A model generated the notes under the pieces. The model worked only from the letters and a program-made list of their open reading frames with translations, was not told the origin of the DNA and ran no database searches. Positions 1-9,063 of a DNA stretch of 64,000 bases are shown one piece after another. Origin of the DNA: Lachnoclostridium sp. (GTDB taxonomy: Bacteria > Bacillota > Clostridia > Lachnospirales > Lachnospiraceae); NCBI GenBank assembly GCA_021770065.1, contig JAETRR010000028.1:1-64000 (forward strand). Reading direction: 5' to 3'. A program made the translations under genes and the position numbers. Numbering within the stretch: position 1 is the first letter of the stretch; each line of letters opens with the position of its first letter.

Positions 1-63
1 TTCGCCGCAAATTTTGAGCGATTTGTCAAGCGTTTTTTGCAAAAAAAGTGGGTGATTTTTTGA
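1..63 (+). CDS. possible 3' end of an upstream gene
   Basis: Frame 1 is open from the window edge to a TGA at 61-63 and encodes about 20 residues rich in Phe, Lys and Arg. The other two forward frames also close early, so this is only a weak reading. A Tad-type ATPase or inner-membrane gene would be expected upstream of the Flp-like gene that follows, but nothing in these residues identifies the family. The stretch 64-141 holds only the leader and ribosome binding site of the next gene. Confidence 0.3.
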   Translation, partial: FAANFERFVKRFLQKKWVIF

Positions 64-141
64 GATAGGGAGCTGAAAGCCTTATAAAATCAGGGTTGAA
101 GATTCCGAGAAGTTATATAAGAACAAAGGAGGAAAAAGAAA

Positions 142-363
142 ATGGGAATATTGGAGAGAGCAGATTCACTGCTTATCAATGCGCGTATCAGATGGAGCCG
201 GTTTTGGGATGAGGAGAGAGGAGATACAAATTTTATTTCAATCTTAGTGCTCCTCGGCATTGCACTGGCACTGGCAGGTGTGTTCCTTGGATTCAAAGAT
301 CAGGTTCTTGGATGGGTGGATGAGAATATCGGAACTTTCTTCAGCCAGAAAGGCGGGAGATAA
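142..363 (+). CDS. Flp-like small pilin (Flp1-like family)
   Basis: A 73-residue protein with a charged N-terminal third and one hydrophobic segment at about residues 32-50. The start follows a strong AAAGGAGG site. The size, the single helix and the location next to a prepilin peptidase and TadE-like genes fit the Flp1-like family of Gram-positive Tad loci, the presumed fibre subunit or a minor pilin. A Gly-Asp pair at residues 27-28 precedes the helix and could be the processing site, but the usual Glu at +5 is absent (Ile), so cleavage by the neighbouring peptidase is uncertain. It would act in the membrane or as an extracellular fibre. It is the first gene of the visible operon. Confidence 0.7.
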   Translation: MGILERADSLLINARIRWSRFWDEERGDTNFISILVLLGIALALAGVFLGFKDQVLGWVDENIGTFFSQKGGR

Positions 364-471
364 CTACAAAAATAACAGCATCCTGGACAGAGAGCTGCCA
401 TATTGGAAAGTTCTCTGTCCAAAGAAAGGTTGTACATATAAAGTCTGGGGACTGAAAGTGGGAGTAACGGA

Positions 472-1155
472 TTGAACAGATGGCTGGGTATGTGTATATG
501 GGGGCTGTTGTCAGCAGCTTTATGCATTTATATGGCAAAAAGAACCAATCAGAGAGCAGTGCAGGAATATCCGGAGGATAAAAAGATTCATCTTTCCTAT
601 GTCTGGAACAGGCGTATGATAGCCATGCTTTGGGGAATTGTGCTGCTGTCTTTATGTGGAGGGTATGCGGCATCTGAAAAAGCGGTCTCTTATACGGCAT
701 GGATAGAACTGACACTGTCCTATGCTGCAGTTTTAAGTGCGGCAGTGATGGACTATAAACTGAATATTATACCTAATCGTATACCGCTTTTTCTTATGGT
801 AAGCCGGTGGGCGGTGCTTTTGTATGAATTGCTGTCTGATACCTTTGTAATGGAGAATCTGATAAGCTCTGTTCTGGGTTTTGTGGTCTGCCTGCTGTTT
901 TTTCTGACGGCCGGAAAGGTATTTCCGGGCGGTATAGGGAAAGGTGATATAAAGCTTCTTGCAGCCCTGGGTTTTTCCTGCGGGGTATATACTGTTTTTT
1001 CCACATTGCTTCTGGCGCTGTTCTGCTGTGTTATTGTGTCTGTAATGCTGATGATAATGAAAAAAGTAACTTTAAAGGATTATCTGCCGTTTGGCCCGTT
1101 TATCTGGATGGGCTATCTGTGTATGATTTTGCTTGCTTATTCGCAATATAAATAG
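472..1155 (+). CDS. A24 family prepilin peptidase (TadV/CpaA type)
   Basis: A polytopic membrane aspartyl protease of 227 residues that would cleave, and perhaps methylate, type IV-like prepilins. Both catalytic aspartates of the A24 family are visible: Asp94 in the MDYKLNIIPN segment and Asp159 in the GKGDIKLLAALG motif (GxGD). About six hydrophobic helices are present. The N-terminal zinc-binding Cys domain of full-size PilD enzymes is not evident, as is usual for TadV/CpaA. The start is a TTG at 472 after a GGGAG site; no ATG lies near. It sits between the Flp-like pilin and the pseudopilin genes, which are the expected substrates. Confidence 0.85.
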   Translation: MNRWLGMCIWGLLSAALCIYMAKRTNQRAVQEYPEDKKIHLSYVWNRRMIAMLWGIVLLSLCGGYAASEKAVSYTAWIELTLSYAAVLSAAVMDYKLNIIPNRIPLFLMVSRWAVLLYELLSDTFVMENLISSVLGFVVCLLFFLTAGKVFPGGIGKGDIKLLAALGFSCGVYTVFSTLLLALFCCVIVSVMLMIMKKVTLKDYLPFGPFIWMGYLCMILLAYSQYK

Positions 1156-1168
1156 ACGGGTGGGACAC

Positions 1169-2491
1169 ATGAAAGGGTTAAAGGGAATTGTTTCTGTTAT
1201 TTTAGTGGCAGCATTGATTTTATCCGGGCTGTCAGGCCTGGGTAATGGCATAAAAAAAAGAAATACATATTATCATTATCTGACTATTGCCCAGGAAAGT
1301 ATAGAGAAAGGGTTGTATGAGCAGGCGATCGAAAACTACAAGAAGTTTTTATCTTATAAAAAAGACAAAGAGGTTTATCAGAAAATAATGGAAGCCTATG
1401 AATTGTTTTACCAGGAGGAAGCTTCCGCATATGTGCGCAGATGCTATATTGAAGATATGGCCCTGGCCGCTTCTGCGTTTCCGCAGAATGCAGAATACTG
1501 GAAAAAACAGATAGAACTTTATCTGGAGGAACAGAATGATTCCAAAGCATATACAGCGGCAAAAGAGGCAGTGAACAGCCGGGTAAAAGATGAAGAAATA
1601 CAGAAGATTTATGAAGAACTGCTTTACAAGGTAAAGACAGATTATCAGTTGTATACAGAATTTAAAACCTGTCTTAATGGATACATTACAGTTTTTGACG
1701 GGAATTTATGGAAAGTTATAGATAATAAAGGGTCTGATATAACTGGTATGTATCAGTTTGCCGGACTGATTAATGATGAGGGAAAGGGAATCTATGTAAA
1801 TGATATTGATACGCGGCTTTTGGACCAAAAGGAAGTATCCCGGGCAAGATTTGATTTTACAGTTGAAGATGCAGGCTGTTACTCAGATTCCCTCGAATGT
1901 GTGCCTGTAAAAATAAAAGGAAGATGGCGGTATCTGAAAATGGATGGAACTTTTCTGCCGGGGGAGTACGAAGAGGCGGGGAGTTTTTATCAGAATACTG
2001 CGGCAGTGAAGGAAAATAACAGCTGGTATCTGATTGACGAAAAAGGAGAGCGTTTATCCTCCCAGACCTATGAAGATATCAAGCTTGATTTATATGGATG
2101 CCATATACAGGGGAAAGTGATTCTTGCAAAGGAAAAAGGGAAATATCATCTGTATGATACAGAATTCAAACAGATTGGGGATTTTTCATGTGATGATATT
2201 GACATCTGTATAGATAACAACCTGATTGCATTTAAGCAGGGGGAATTGTGGGGCTATGTAAATACAAAGGGAGAAATTATAGTAGAACCTTTGTATGCAG
2301 GGGCAAAAAGCTTTTCGAACGGAATGGCAGCTGTAAGCAATAAAAGCGGAATGTGGGGATTTATTAACCGTGAATATCAGGTAGTAATTGACTGCAGATA
2401 TCTGGATGCCTATTACTATACATCAGATGAAACCTGTCTGGTGTCAACGCAGAAAGGAAGCTATCAGATACAGAAATATGTATTTGAATAA
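1169..2491 (+). CDS. WG-repeat protein with N-terminal membrane anchor
   Basis: A protein of about 440 residues. I chose ATG 1169 (MKGLKG) because it follows a GGGTGGGA site; the frame is open further upstream. One hydrophobic segment at about residues 5-25 suggests a membrane anchor or signal sequence. A helical region, probably TPR-like (about 35-160), contains repeated pairs of aromatic residues. The C-terminal half carries WG (KWG) repeats: segments like LWGYVNTKGEIIVEP and MWGFINREYQVV recur about every 40-50 residues, the pattern of a beta-propeller-like or solenoid fold. WG-repeat proteins usually have no assigned function. Its location inside a Tad-like operon suggests a surface or assembly role, which is inference. 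Confidence 0.75.
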   Translation: MKGLKGIVSVILVAALILSGLSGLGNGIKKRNTYYHYLTIAQESIEKGLYEQAIENYKKFLSYKKDKEVYQKIMEAYELFYQEEASAYVRRCYIEDMALAASAFPQNAEYWKKQIELYLEEQNDSKAYTAAKEAVNSRVKDEEIQKIYEELLYKVKTDYQLYTEFKTCLNGYITVFDGNLWKVIDNKGSDITGMYQFAGLINDEGKGIYVNDIDTRLLDQKEVSRARFDFTVEDAGCYSDSLECVPVKIKGRWRYLKMDGTFLPGEYEEAGSFYQNTAAVKENNSWYLIDEKGERLSSQTYEDIKLDLYGCHIQGKVILAKEKGKYHLYDTEFKQIGDFSCDDIDICIDNNLIAFKQGELWGYVNTKGEIIVEPLYAGAKSFSNGMAAVSNKSGMWGFINREYQVVIDCRYLDAYYYTSDETCLVSTQKGSYQIQKYVFE

Positions 2492-2501
2492 AGGTAAAGC
2501 C

Positions 2502-3137
2502 ATGGAAAGATGCCAGAGTGAGCGCGGGGCAATAATGCTGGAGGCATTGATCGTTTATCCGGTGACGATTTTTCTTTTGTTTTTTGTGCTGGCGCTTTTT
2601 TCGATATTTTATCATATATGGAATATACAGGCGATCGCCAATGAGGCGGCTGTGAAAGCGGCACAGACTTATAAATATAAAGAGGCGGACATAGAGGCAG
2701 GTTATGTATCTGCCGAACAGGTATCCGGCCTGGAAAGATACCGTTATCTTTTCTGGGGACAGGATATAATGGAGGCAGACGCAGGGAGAAAGATTGAGGC
2801 TTATATAAACAGAAGACTGGATCATACTTCCTTTGTAAACAAGCTTACAGAGCCGGAGATTGAGTTTAAGATCGAGAAGGATGCTTTGTCCAACAGGCAT
2901 GTGGAAGTTGTTGTAACAGAGGAGTTTACGGTTCCTTTTGGAGACGCGCTTTCCTACTTTGGGTATGATAATGTGATACATTATGAGGCAGTGGCTTATG
3001 CGGACTGTCTGGACATCATCGATTATATTAATACGGTGGATTTTGTGGGAGAGCAGACAAAGCTGGGGGCATTTGGGAGTAAGACTCTGGGAATGGTAGA
3101 TGCGGTATTGAAGCTTTTTGATCATATTATAAATTAA
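2502..3137 (+). CDS. TadE-like pseudopilin
   Basis: A 211-residue protein. The motif ERGAIMLEALIVYPVTIFLL has Gly9 as the likely prepilin cleavage point and Glu14 at +5, followed by a hydrophobic helix, exactly as in TadE-type pseudopilins. The start at ATG 2502 has an AAAGG site 9-10 nt upstream; an in-frame ATG at 2478 overlaps the previous gene and is less likely. The remainder is an extracytoplasmic soluble domain. It is probably processed by the A24 peptidase at 472-1155 and acts as a minor component of pilus assembly. Confidence 0.75.
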   Translation: MERCQSERGAIMLEALIVYPVTIFLLFFVLALFSIFYHIWNIQAIANEAAVKAAQTYKYKEADIEAGYVSAEQVSGLERYRYLFWGQDIMEADAGRKIEAYINRRLDHTSFVNKLTEPEIEFKIEKDALSNRHVEVVVTEEFTVPFGDALSYFGYDNVIHYEAVAYADCLDIIDYINTVDFVGEQTKLGAFGSKTLGMVDAVLKLFDHIIN

Positions 3138-3181
3138 AAATAGAAATGTGTGAGCGTTGTAAATTACAAAAGGAGCGGCTT

Positions 3182-5815
3182 ATGGGCAGGCGTGGTTCAA
3201 ATTTTATATCCCGGTATATTAACTGCAGTGCAAAAGGGGCAATCTCTCTGTTTATGGCTGTCCTTATGACCCCTTTTTTGACGATTGCGATGGTTTTGAT
3301 GGATGCCGGAAGATATAACAGTGCAGTGTCGATTCTGGATGAAGCCATGGGCGTTTCCGCTGTGTCTGCACTGGCAAATTGCGACAGCTATCTGCATGAG
3401 CGGTGGGGGCTTCTTGCTGCAGCTCAGAATATAGATATAAACAATGTTTACGGACAATATCTGACGGATAATGCTGCCATTATGGGAGAAAGCATAGAGC
3501 TGGAAAGCATTCAGGCGAAGGGAGATTATGCGTTATCGGAGAATGCTATTCTATACAGCCAGATTTTGGAATACTGTAAATGGAATGCGCCGGCAAAGCT
3601 TGCTGCGAATTTTTTGAATCTCTCTGATTTGATTAAGAAATTAGAGGGATTTGGAAATATAGGAACCATTTTTTCTTCTATTACAAGCGGTGTGGGAGCC
3701 ATTGATTCTACAATTACTTTAGTGGAATCAGCAGAGAAAATGAAAGAAGAAGCAAAAAATCTGGAGGATCTGGAGAAAAGCTACAACAATAACTATGACA
3801 GCTTTTCGGCTTCTATAGATGATTTGATTGCAGCGCTGAATGTGCCGGAGCCGGAGGAATCGGATTATACGGATGAGGAAGGAAACTTTGATTCTGCAGC
3901 TTATGATGCGGCAGTGAAGGAACGGGAAGAAAATATAGAATCAGCCAGAGAGAGTGCCGTAGAAGCCAGGGATAAGTATACAGAAACGATTGGAGAAATT
4001 ACCACAAGTGTGGAAAATTATAAGAAGGGAATGGACAAATGTACAGAGGCGGCCGGCAGCATTCGGGATAAGATGGTGTCACTGGGGTCTTCTACTTATG
4101 ATTATATGCAAAGCGTCAGTGATAATAAAAAAAATTTAGATGCGCTTCAGAAAGAAATAAAAGAAGTGGAGAATGACGCAAATTTTGATCCGAATGGAAC
4201 TACATATCAGCACATGAAGGACTGGGAACAGGCCTGGTCAAGAGATATTTCGGATGAGTATACAAGAGGGCAGCTTAATAAGGCAACAGTTAATGGTTTG
4301 AAGACGATGGATGCCGGATATCAGAAGACATTTTCAAAATACAGTGAATCCGTATTTGAAGGTTACCGGACCGGACTGGAGGCTTTGAAAACCAGGGTGG
4401 CTGACTACAGCGTGGACGGAGTAACGGAAAGCTCTTCTTCTCTTGATGCAGGCACTTATCACAGTGTGAACTTTGGAGAATATGTAACAAAGGCAGATAT
4501 TGAGGCATATCTGGAAAAGCAGAAGGAAGAATTGTTAGGCGGTTCATTCAAGGCAATTATTGACGGATTGGTATCCTTTTATAATTCATTGGTGAAGATG
4601 AGCCTTTTTTATGATCCCGGCTTATCAGCTGTGATTGATATGAGCTACTATAATACAAATTTTGGCGGATTGCCGGGCGCATCGGAAGACGAAGGCGGCG
4701 TGATGACGGTTGTCAATGATATTGGCAGCATGATGTCTTCCATTAAAGGCTTTGGAGCCAATCTGATGCATCTGAAACTGCTTCAGGCTCTGAAAGATTT
4801 GAAAACACTGATTGAGAGTATAGCGGCTTTATTGAAGGATCTGGCACAATTTGCCCTTGATATCTGCCATAATATCGGTGAATTGTTTGCAAGCTATGAC
4901 AGGCTTTATTACAGTACCTACACGACCTTTAATCTGCCCTGCAGAACACAGGTTTCCATGAAAACAATGACAGGGTATTCTCTTGGCAGTTCCTCTTTTC
5001 CGGATCAGGGAATTTCTGCAGTTGGAGTAAGCGTATTTGATGATCTTGCTGCTGCCGTGAATGCGATCCAAAGTTATGCCCAGGGATCTGGGGATGATTT
5101 GACTTTTAGCGGGGCAGAACTCGAATATATTCTCTATGGGAGTAAAACGGAGATCTGCAATCAGATTTATACTTTTTTTGCAATGTACCTGCTTCGCCTG
5201 TTGTTTGACATCGTTCCTGTATTAACGAACCCGGAAGTACAGTCTCTGGCAGCAGCTTCTACTTTTGGGTATCCGGTGGTTATGGTAATCGAACTCCTGG
5301 CAGAACCTTTGGTTGATACCATTCTGCTGGTAAATGGAACAGAGGTTCCGCTGATTGAAACAACAATTTATCTGACACCTTCCGGACTTCCTGTCCTGCT
5401 GGAAGGGCTGCAGTCTATTGTAAAATTTACACCGGATGACAAGGAGGAGATAAAATCAAGCTTAACAGGTGCATTTGGGGCAGAGGGCGATTCTTATGAC
5501 TATCAAAGCGCATTGAATCAATCCAAAGGAATTCATTTGTCTGATGGTATCAAAGGCCTGACAAAGTTTAACTATCGGGAACATTGCTTTATGCTCATGC
5601 TGCTGACCGTTACAAAGGAGCAGCAGTTTGCAAGATTGAAAAATCTGATCCAGATGGAGACTACATACCACTATCGTGATTCCTATCAATTTGATCTGCG
5701 GAAGAGCTATACATATTTACAGGCCGAGGTGTCTGTCCATGTAAAGCAGATGTTTCCATCTCTGATCGATTCGTCACTGCTTCGGGCTGAACGAAAGGTA
5801 TACCGGGGATATTAA
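3182..5815 (+). CDS. large TadG-like / DUF5702-type membrane protein of the pilus locus
   Basis: An 877-residue protein. ATG 3182 is preceded by AAAGGAG at 3169-3175. The N-terminus has a prepilin-like segment KGAISLFMAVLMTPFLTIAM (Gly19, hydrophobic helix), but +5 is Phe24, not Glu, as in TadG-like proteins that may not be cleaved. A coiled-coil-rich region with many Glu/Lys heptads follows (about residues 180-340). The C-terminal half is largely hydrophobic with Gly-rich stretches. Very large proteins of this kind, often called DUF5702, accompany TadE genes in Lachnospiraceae; I assign this by context and N-terminus. A surface-exposed role with the pilus is inferred. Confidence 0.6.
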   Translation: MGRRGSNFISRYINCSAKGAISLFMAVLMTPFLTIAMVLMDAGRYNSAVSILDEAMGVSAVSALANCDSYLHERWGLLAAAQNIDINNVYGQYLTDNAAIMGESIELESIQAKGDYALSENAILYSQILEYCKWNAPAKLAANFLNLSDLIKKLEGFGNIGTIFSSITSGVGAIDSTITLVESAEKMKEEAKNLEDLEKSYNNNYDSFSASIDDLIAALNVPEPEESDYTDEEGNFDSAAYDAAVKEREENIESARESAVEARDKYTETIGEITTSVENYKKGMDKCTEAAGSIRDKMVSLGSSTYDYMQSVSDNKKNLDALQKEIKEVENDANFDPNGTTYQHMKDWEQAWSRDISDEYTRGQLNKATVNGLKTMDAGYQKTFSKYSESVFEGYRTGLEALKTRVADYSVDGVTESSSSLDAGTYHSVNFGEYVTKADIEAYLEKQKEELLGGSFKAIIDGLVSFYNSLVKMSLFYDPGLSAVIDMSYYNTNFGGLPGASEDEGGVMTVVNDIGSMMSSIKGFGANLMHLKLLQALKDLKTLIESIAALLKDLAQFALDICHNIGELFASYDRLYYSTYTTFNLPCRTQVSMKTMTGYSLGSSSFPDQGISAVGVSVFDDLAAAVNAIQSYAQGSGDDLTFSGAELEYILYGSKTEICNQIYTFFAMYLLRLLFDIVPVLTNPEVQSLAAASTFGYPVVMVIELLAEPLVDTILLVNGTEVPLIETTIYLTPSGLPVLLEGLQSIVKFTPDDKEEIKSSLTGAFGAEGDSYDYQSALNQSKGIHLSDGIKGLTKFNYREHCFMLMLLTVTKEQQFARLKNLIQMETTYHYRDSYQFDLRKSYTYLQAEVSVHVKQMFPSLIDSSLLRAERKVYRGY

Positions 5816-5816
5816 A

Positions 5817-6377
5817 ATGGCAGAGAAAAGAAGGTTAACGGAAAATCAAAGAGGTATTATTTCACTGGAGGCGTGCATTTCCGTGTTATCATTTTTGATT
5901 CTGATGCTCTTGCTTGCCGGCTTATTCCGGATGTTTATGGCGCAGAATCTGACAGCCCATGCGGCTTTGGAATCTGCACAAAGTCTGGCCCTGGACGCTT
6001 ATTCCGGGAAAAAAATCGGGAACGGAAGCTGGGAATCCATAGGCAGTCTGCTTAACGGTGTTTTTGATCGTATCAATAATGACGATTTTTCTTCTTACGA
6101 TGACTGGTTTAGTGAGAATGCAGATGTATCGGTAGAAAATGCAGTAGAGAAAAGGTTCATTGGTTTTCTGGCAGGAGGAGACAGAACAAAAGCGGATCAG
6201 CTTCTGAAGCGCCTGAATGTAAAAGAAGGAATAGAAGGTGTAGATTTTTCTTTTTCAAAAACAGAGAATGGTATGCTGTATGTGGAGATCCGTTATCAAT
6301 TGGAATATGATTTTCAGATTGGCGGCCTTGGAACTGTTGAGGTAAAGCAAAAGGCTTGTGCAAAACTGTGGCAATAG
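5817..6377 (+). CDS. TadE-like pseudopilin (second)
   Basis: A 186-residue protein starting one base after the stop of the preceding gene, so translation is probably coupled. The N-terminus QRGIISLEACISVLSFLIL has Gly13 and Glu18 (+5) before a hydrophobic helix, the classic type IVb prepilin motif. The soluble remainder ends in beta-strand-like sequence. It is a likely substrate of the A24 peptidase. With the genes at 2502 and 3182 it makes a set of three minor pilin-like proteins. Confidence 0.7.
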   Translation: MAEKRRLTENQRGIISLEACISVLSFLILMLLLAGLFRMFMAQNLTAHAALESAQSLALDAYSGKKIGNGSWESIGSLLNGVFDRINNDDFSSYDDWFSENADVSVENAVEKRFIGFLAGGDRTKADQLLKRLNVKEGIEGVDFSFSKTENGMLYVEIRYQLEYDFQIGGLGTVEVKQKACAKLWQ

Positions 6378-6421
6378 CTGCAGGCAGCATAAAAATGATC
6401 GGGAAGGGGAGGAAAAATAAA

Positions 6422-7483
6422 GTGAAAATAAAACTGGCAATACTGGAAGCAGACGAGAGCTATCTTAACCGCATTGTATCCGTTTTCACGGTGAAATACG
6501 CAGACAAGTTTGAACTGTATTCTTTTAATAATCCCGAAGCGGCTCTGGCGGCCTTAAAGCCTGCGAAAATAGACGTTTTTCTTGCAAATGACCTTTTTGA
6601 CATCCCGGTATCGGCTCTTCCAGAGCGCTGCGGCTTTGCGTATTTTGCGGATTCGGCGGATATAGACATGATCCGGAGCCAGAAGGCGATAGGGAAATTC
6701 CAGAAGGCAGAGCTTATTTATAAACAGATTCTTGATCTTTATTCGGAAAAAGCCGGAAGCTTTTTTGAGCTTAGGACAGAAAACGGGGGCGCCCGGGTAA
6801 TCTTATTTGATTCCGTCAGCGGAGGCGCCGGGGCATCCTCCATGGCGGCGGCCTGCGCCCTGCATTTTGCTTTACAAAAGAAGCGGACGCTTTATCTGAA
6901 TCTGGAGAAGTTCGGGTCTTCGGATTTGTTTTTTACTGCGGAGGGACAGTTTGACATCAGCGATATTATTTATGCGTTGAAAAGCAGGAAGGCAAATTTA
7001 TCCTTAAAGCTGGAAAGCTGTGTGAAGCAGGATCAGAGAGGAGTCTGCTTCTATTCGCAGCCAAAGATTGCGCTGGATATGCTGGAGCTGACCTGCGATG
7101 AAATCGTAAGGCTGATCTCCGAGATAAAGGCGGCAGGCTCCTATGACTATGTGATTGCAGATACAAATTTTTCCATGCACAGAAACTTCATAGAGGCATA
7201 CCGCCAGGCTTCCTCTGTCGTGTGGGTCAGTGACGGATCGGAGATTTCAAATGATAAAATCCTAAGGGCGTATACAGCGCTTTTGGCGCTTGAACAGGGC
7301 GGGGACTGGCAGCTGCAGGACAAAATCCTGCTGGTTTATAACAAATTCAGCAATAAGACAGGCAGAACACTTGAGAATGCGGGGATAAAAAGCATAGGCG
7401 GCGCACCGCGCTATGAACATGCAGATATAAACCAGATTCTGGACCGGCTTTCCCGGACGGATATATTTCAGAAGCTGGTATAG
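6422..7483 (+). CDS. TadZ/CpaE-like MinD-family ATPase with receiver-like N-terminus
   Basis: A 353-residue protein. The start is GTG 6422 with GGGGAGG just upstream; upstream ATGs in frame lack a good site. Residues 1-115 resemble a CheY-like fold (LAILEADESYLNRIV) without clear phospho-acceptor geometry. Residues 120-353 are a MinD/ParA-like domain. Its P-loop is atypical, SGGAGASSM (residues about 133-141), without the two lysines of ParA, as is known for TadZ proteins. The DTNFS segment stands where ParA has a DTPP-type motif. TadZ marks the pole for pilus assembly. G+C content appears higher here than in the five genes before it. Confidence 0.7.
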   Translation: MKIKLAILEADESYLNRIVSVFTVKYADKFELYSFNNPEAALAALKPAKIDVFLANDLFDIPVSALPERCGFAYFADSADIDMIRSQKAIGKFQKAELIYKQILDLYSEKAGSFFELRTENGGARVILFDSVSGGAGASSMAAACALHFALQKKRTLYLNLEKFGSSDLFFTAEGQFDISDIIYALKSRKANLSLKLESCVKQDQRGVCFYSQPKIALDMLELTCDEIVRLISEIKAAGSYDYVIADTNFSMHRNFIEAYRQASSVVWVSDGSEISNDKILRAYTALLALEQGGDWQLQDKILLVYNKFSNKTGRTLENAGIKSIGGAPRYEHADINQILDRLSRTDIFQKLV

Positions 7484-7484
7484 T

Positions 7485-7530
7485 GTCTTGAAAAAACATT
7501 CTGCGTAATTGGTCCGGTTATTTTCAAGAC
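7485..7530 (+). repeat. inverted repeat between pilus and FHA genes
   Basis: GTCTTGAAAA (7485-7494) and TTTTCAAGAC (7521-7530) form perfect 10-bp arms around a 26-nt loop. There is no T-run after it, so it is not a standard terminator. It could be a weak transcription barrier or an mRNA processing hairpin between the TadZ-like and FHA genes. Confidence 0.5.
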
Positions 7531-7581
7531 GCCAGGATAGGCAGATGCAGGAATAAATAAATACAAAGGGGAAACGATAGA

Positions 7582-9054
7582 ATGTACAATTTTACTTATG
7601 AGAATCAGGGAAACAGCAGTTACCTGGTGTATACGCTGGCAGAGGAAGAAATGACAGACTCCATGAGCCTTGGGATGATTACAAACAATAAAATTCCGGG
7701 ACTGGCTTCTGCCATGTTTATGCAGATGAATTCCGTAAGATATATGAAATATAATATATCCTCCAAAATTCCTGTAAGCAGGTTTTTTTCGGGCCCGGTC
7801 AGCAGAAAGAGACTGCTGGGGGTATTTTCGGGGATAACAGATGCAATGCTGTCAGCAGAGGAATATATGCTGGATATACAGACTATTATTCTGGATCCGG
7901 ATTACATTTTTGCGGATACAGCTTCCTGTGAGACCGTCCTTATCTGCCTTCCCGTGGACAGCAGAGAAAGAGAAAAAACGGATTTGAATCTGTTTTTTAA
8001 AAATATAATGTTCGGGACACAGTTTGATCAGACAGAAAACTGCGATCATGTTACGAAGATTATCAATTACTTGAACGACTCGCGCCGGTTTTCGCTGACA
8101 GATTTTAAGGCTTTGCTGGAAGAGATCCGTAAGAAGCCCAAGGCAGATCCGCTTTCCGTAAAGGTACAGACGGATTCCCGGATGCCGCTGCTGCCGGAGA
8201 CGGAGGAAACGGCAGGTTCCGGACAGATACCGGCTTTGACACCTCCGGCTGCGTCTACAGCTGCACCTGCAGCTGCATCTCCGGCTGCGCCTCCTGCATC
8301 GCCGGTTGTGCCGCCGGCGCCTCCGGTACAGGAAGCTTCGGAAGACAGTAACGGAAAAAAGATGAGCCTCTATTATCTGCTCCGGCATTATGATAAAGAG
8401 AATGCCGGTATTTATAAAGCACAGAAGGCTGAAAAAAAGCAGGATAAAGCTTCCCGGAAGACATCAAAAAAATCAGAGAAAAAGACAAAGAATGTACCGG
8501 TTAATATTCCTCCCATGGATATCCCGGGTAAACCCGTTTCTGCTCCGCCGCAGGCCAGTCACATCACGGAGCAGGAAAAGCCGCCGGCAGCAGCGCCATA
8601 TTCGCCGGCAGCGCCATGTCGCCCCGCGATTTCGCAGATACCGGTATCCGCCGGCATGACGTCCGCAGGTGCGGATTTTGGAGATACGGTATATGAAGAC
8701 GTACAAGAGGGCGGCTCCGAAACAGTACTTATGGGTCAGAATACTCCCGGGCAGCAGATAAGGCCGCATCTGATCCGGAAAAGGAATAATGAAGTAATCC
8801 CTGTCAATAAAAGCGTATTTCGACTGGGCAGGAATTATGAGTATAATGATTATATGATTGCAGAGAATGAATTTGTCGGAAACAGCCACTGCCATATACT
8901 GACAAGGGACGGGGAATATTTTATTGTTGACGATAATTCCAAGAATCACACTTATGTAAATGGGGTTATGATTCCGCCTGGTACGGAAGTAAAGCTTATT
9001 CATGGACAGGTATTCCGGCTGGCGGATGAAGAATTTGAATTCCGGTTGTTTTGA
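7582..9054 (+). CDS. FHA-domain protein with DUF6382-like N-terminus
   Basis: A 490-residue protein. Residues about 1-190 are an alpha/beta domain of the kind found N-terminally in Lachnospiraceae FHA proteins (DUF6382-like). Residues about 205-395 are a low-complexity Ala/Pro/Lys linker. Residues about 405-488 are an FHA domain with FRLGRNYEYNDYMI, the NSHCHI strand and SKNHTYVNG, matching the phosphothreonine-binding GR/S-H/NG pattern. FHA domains bind pThr peptides. The next gene is a PP2C phosphatase 9 nt downstream, so the pair probably reads and erases Ser/Thr phosphorylation linked to the pilus locus. No Ser/Thr kinase gene lies in this window. Confidence 0.75.
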   Translation: MYNFTYENQGNSSYLVYTLAEEEMTDSMSLGMITNNKIPGLASAMFMQMNSVRYMKYNISSKIPVSRFFSGPVSRKRLLGVFSGITDAMLSAEEYMLDIQTIILDPDYIFADTASCETVLICLPVDSREREKTDLNLFFKNIMFGTQFDQTENCDHVTKIINYLNDSRRFSLTDFKALLEEIRKKPKADPLSVKVQTDSRMPLLPETEETAGSGQIPALTPPAASTAAPAAASPAAPPASPVVPPAPPVQEASEDSNGKKMSLYYLLRHYDKENAGIYKAQKAEKKQDKASRKTSKKSEKKTKNVPVNIPPMDIPGKPVSAPPQASHITEQEKPPAAAPYSPAAPCRPAISQIPVSAGMTSAGADFGDTVYEDVQEGGSETVLMGQNTPGQQIRPHLIRKRNNEVIPVNKSVFRLGRNYEYNDYMIAENEFVGNSHCHILTRDGEYFIVDDNSKNHTYVNGVMIPPGTEVKLIHGQVFRLADEEFEFRLF

Positions 9055-9063
9055 GGAAAAATC

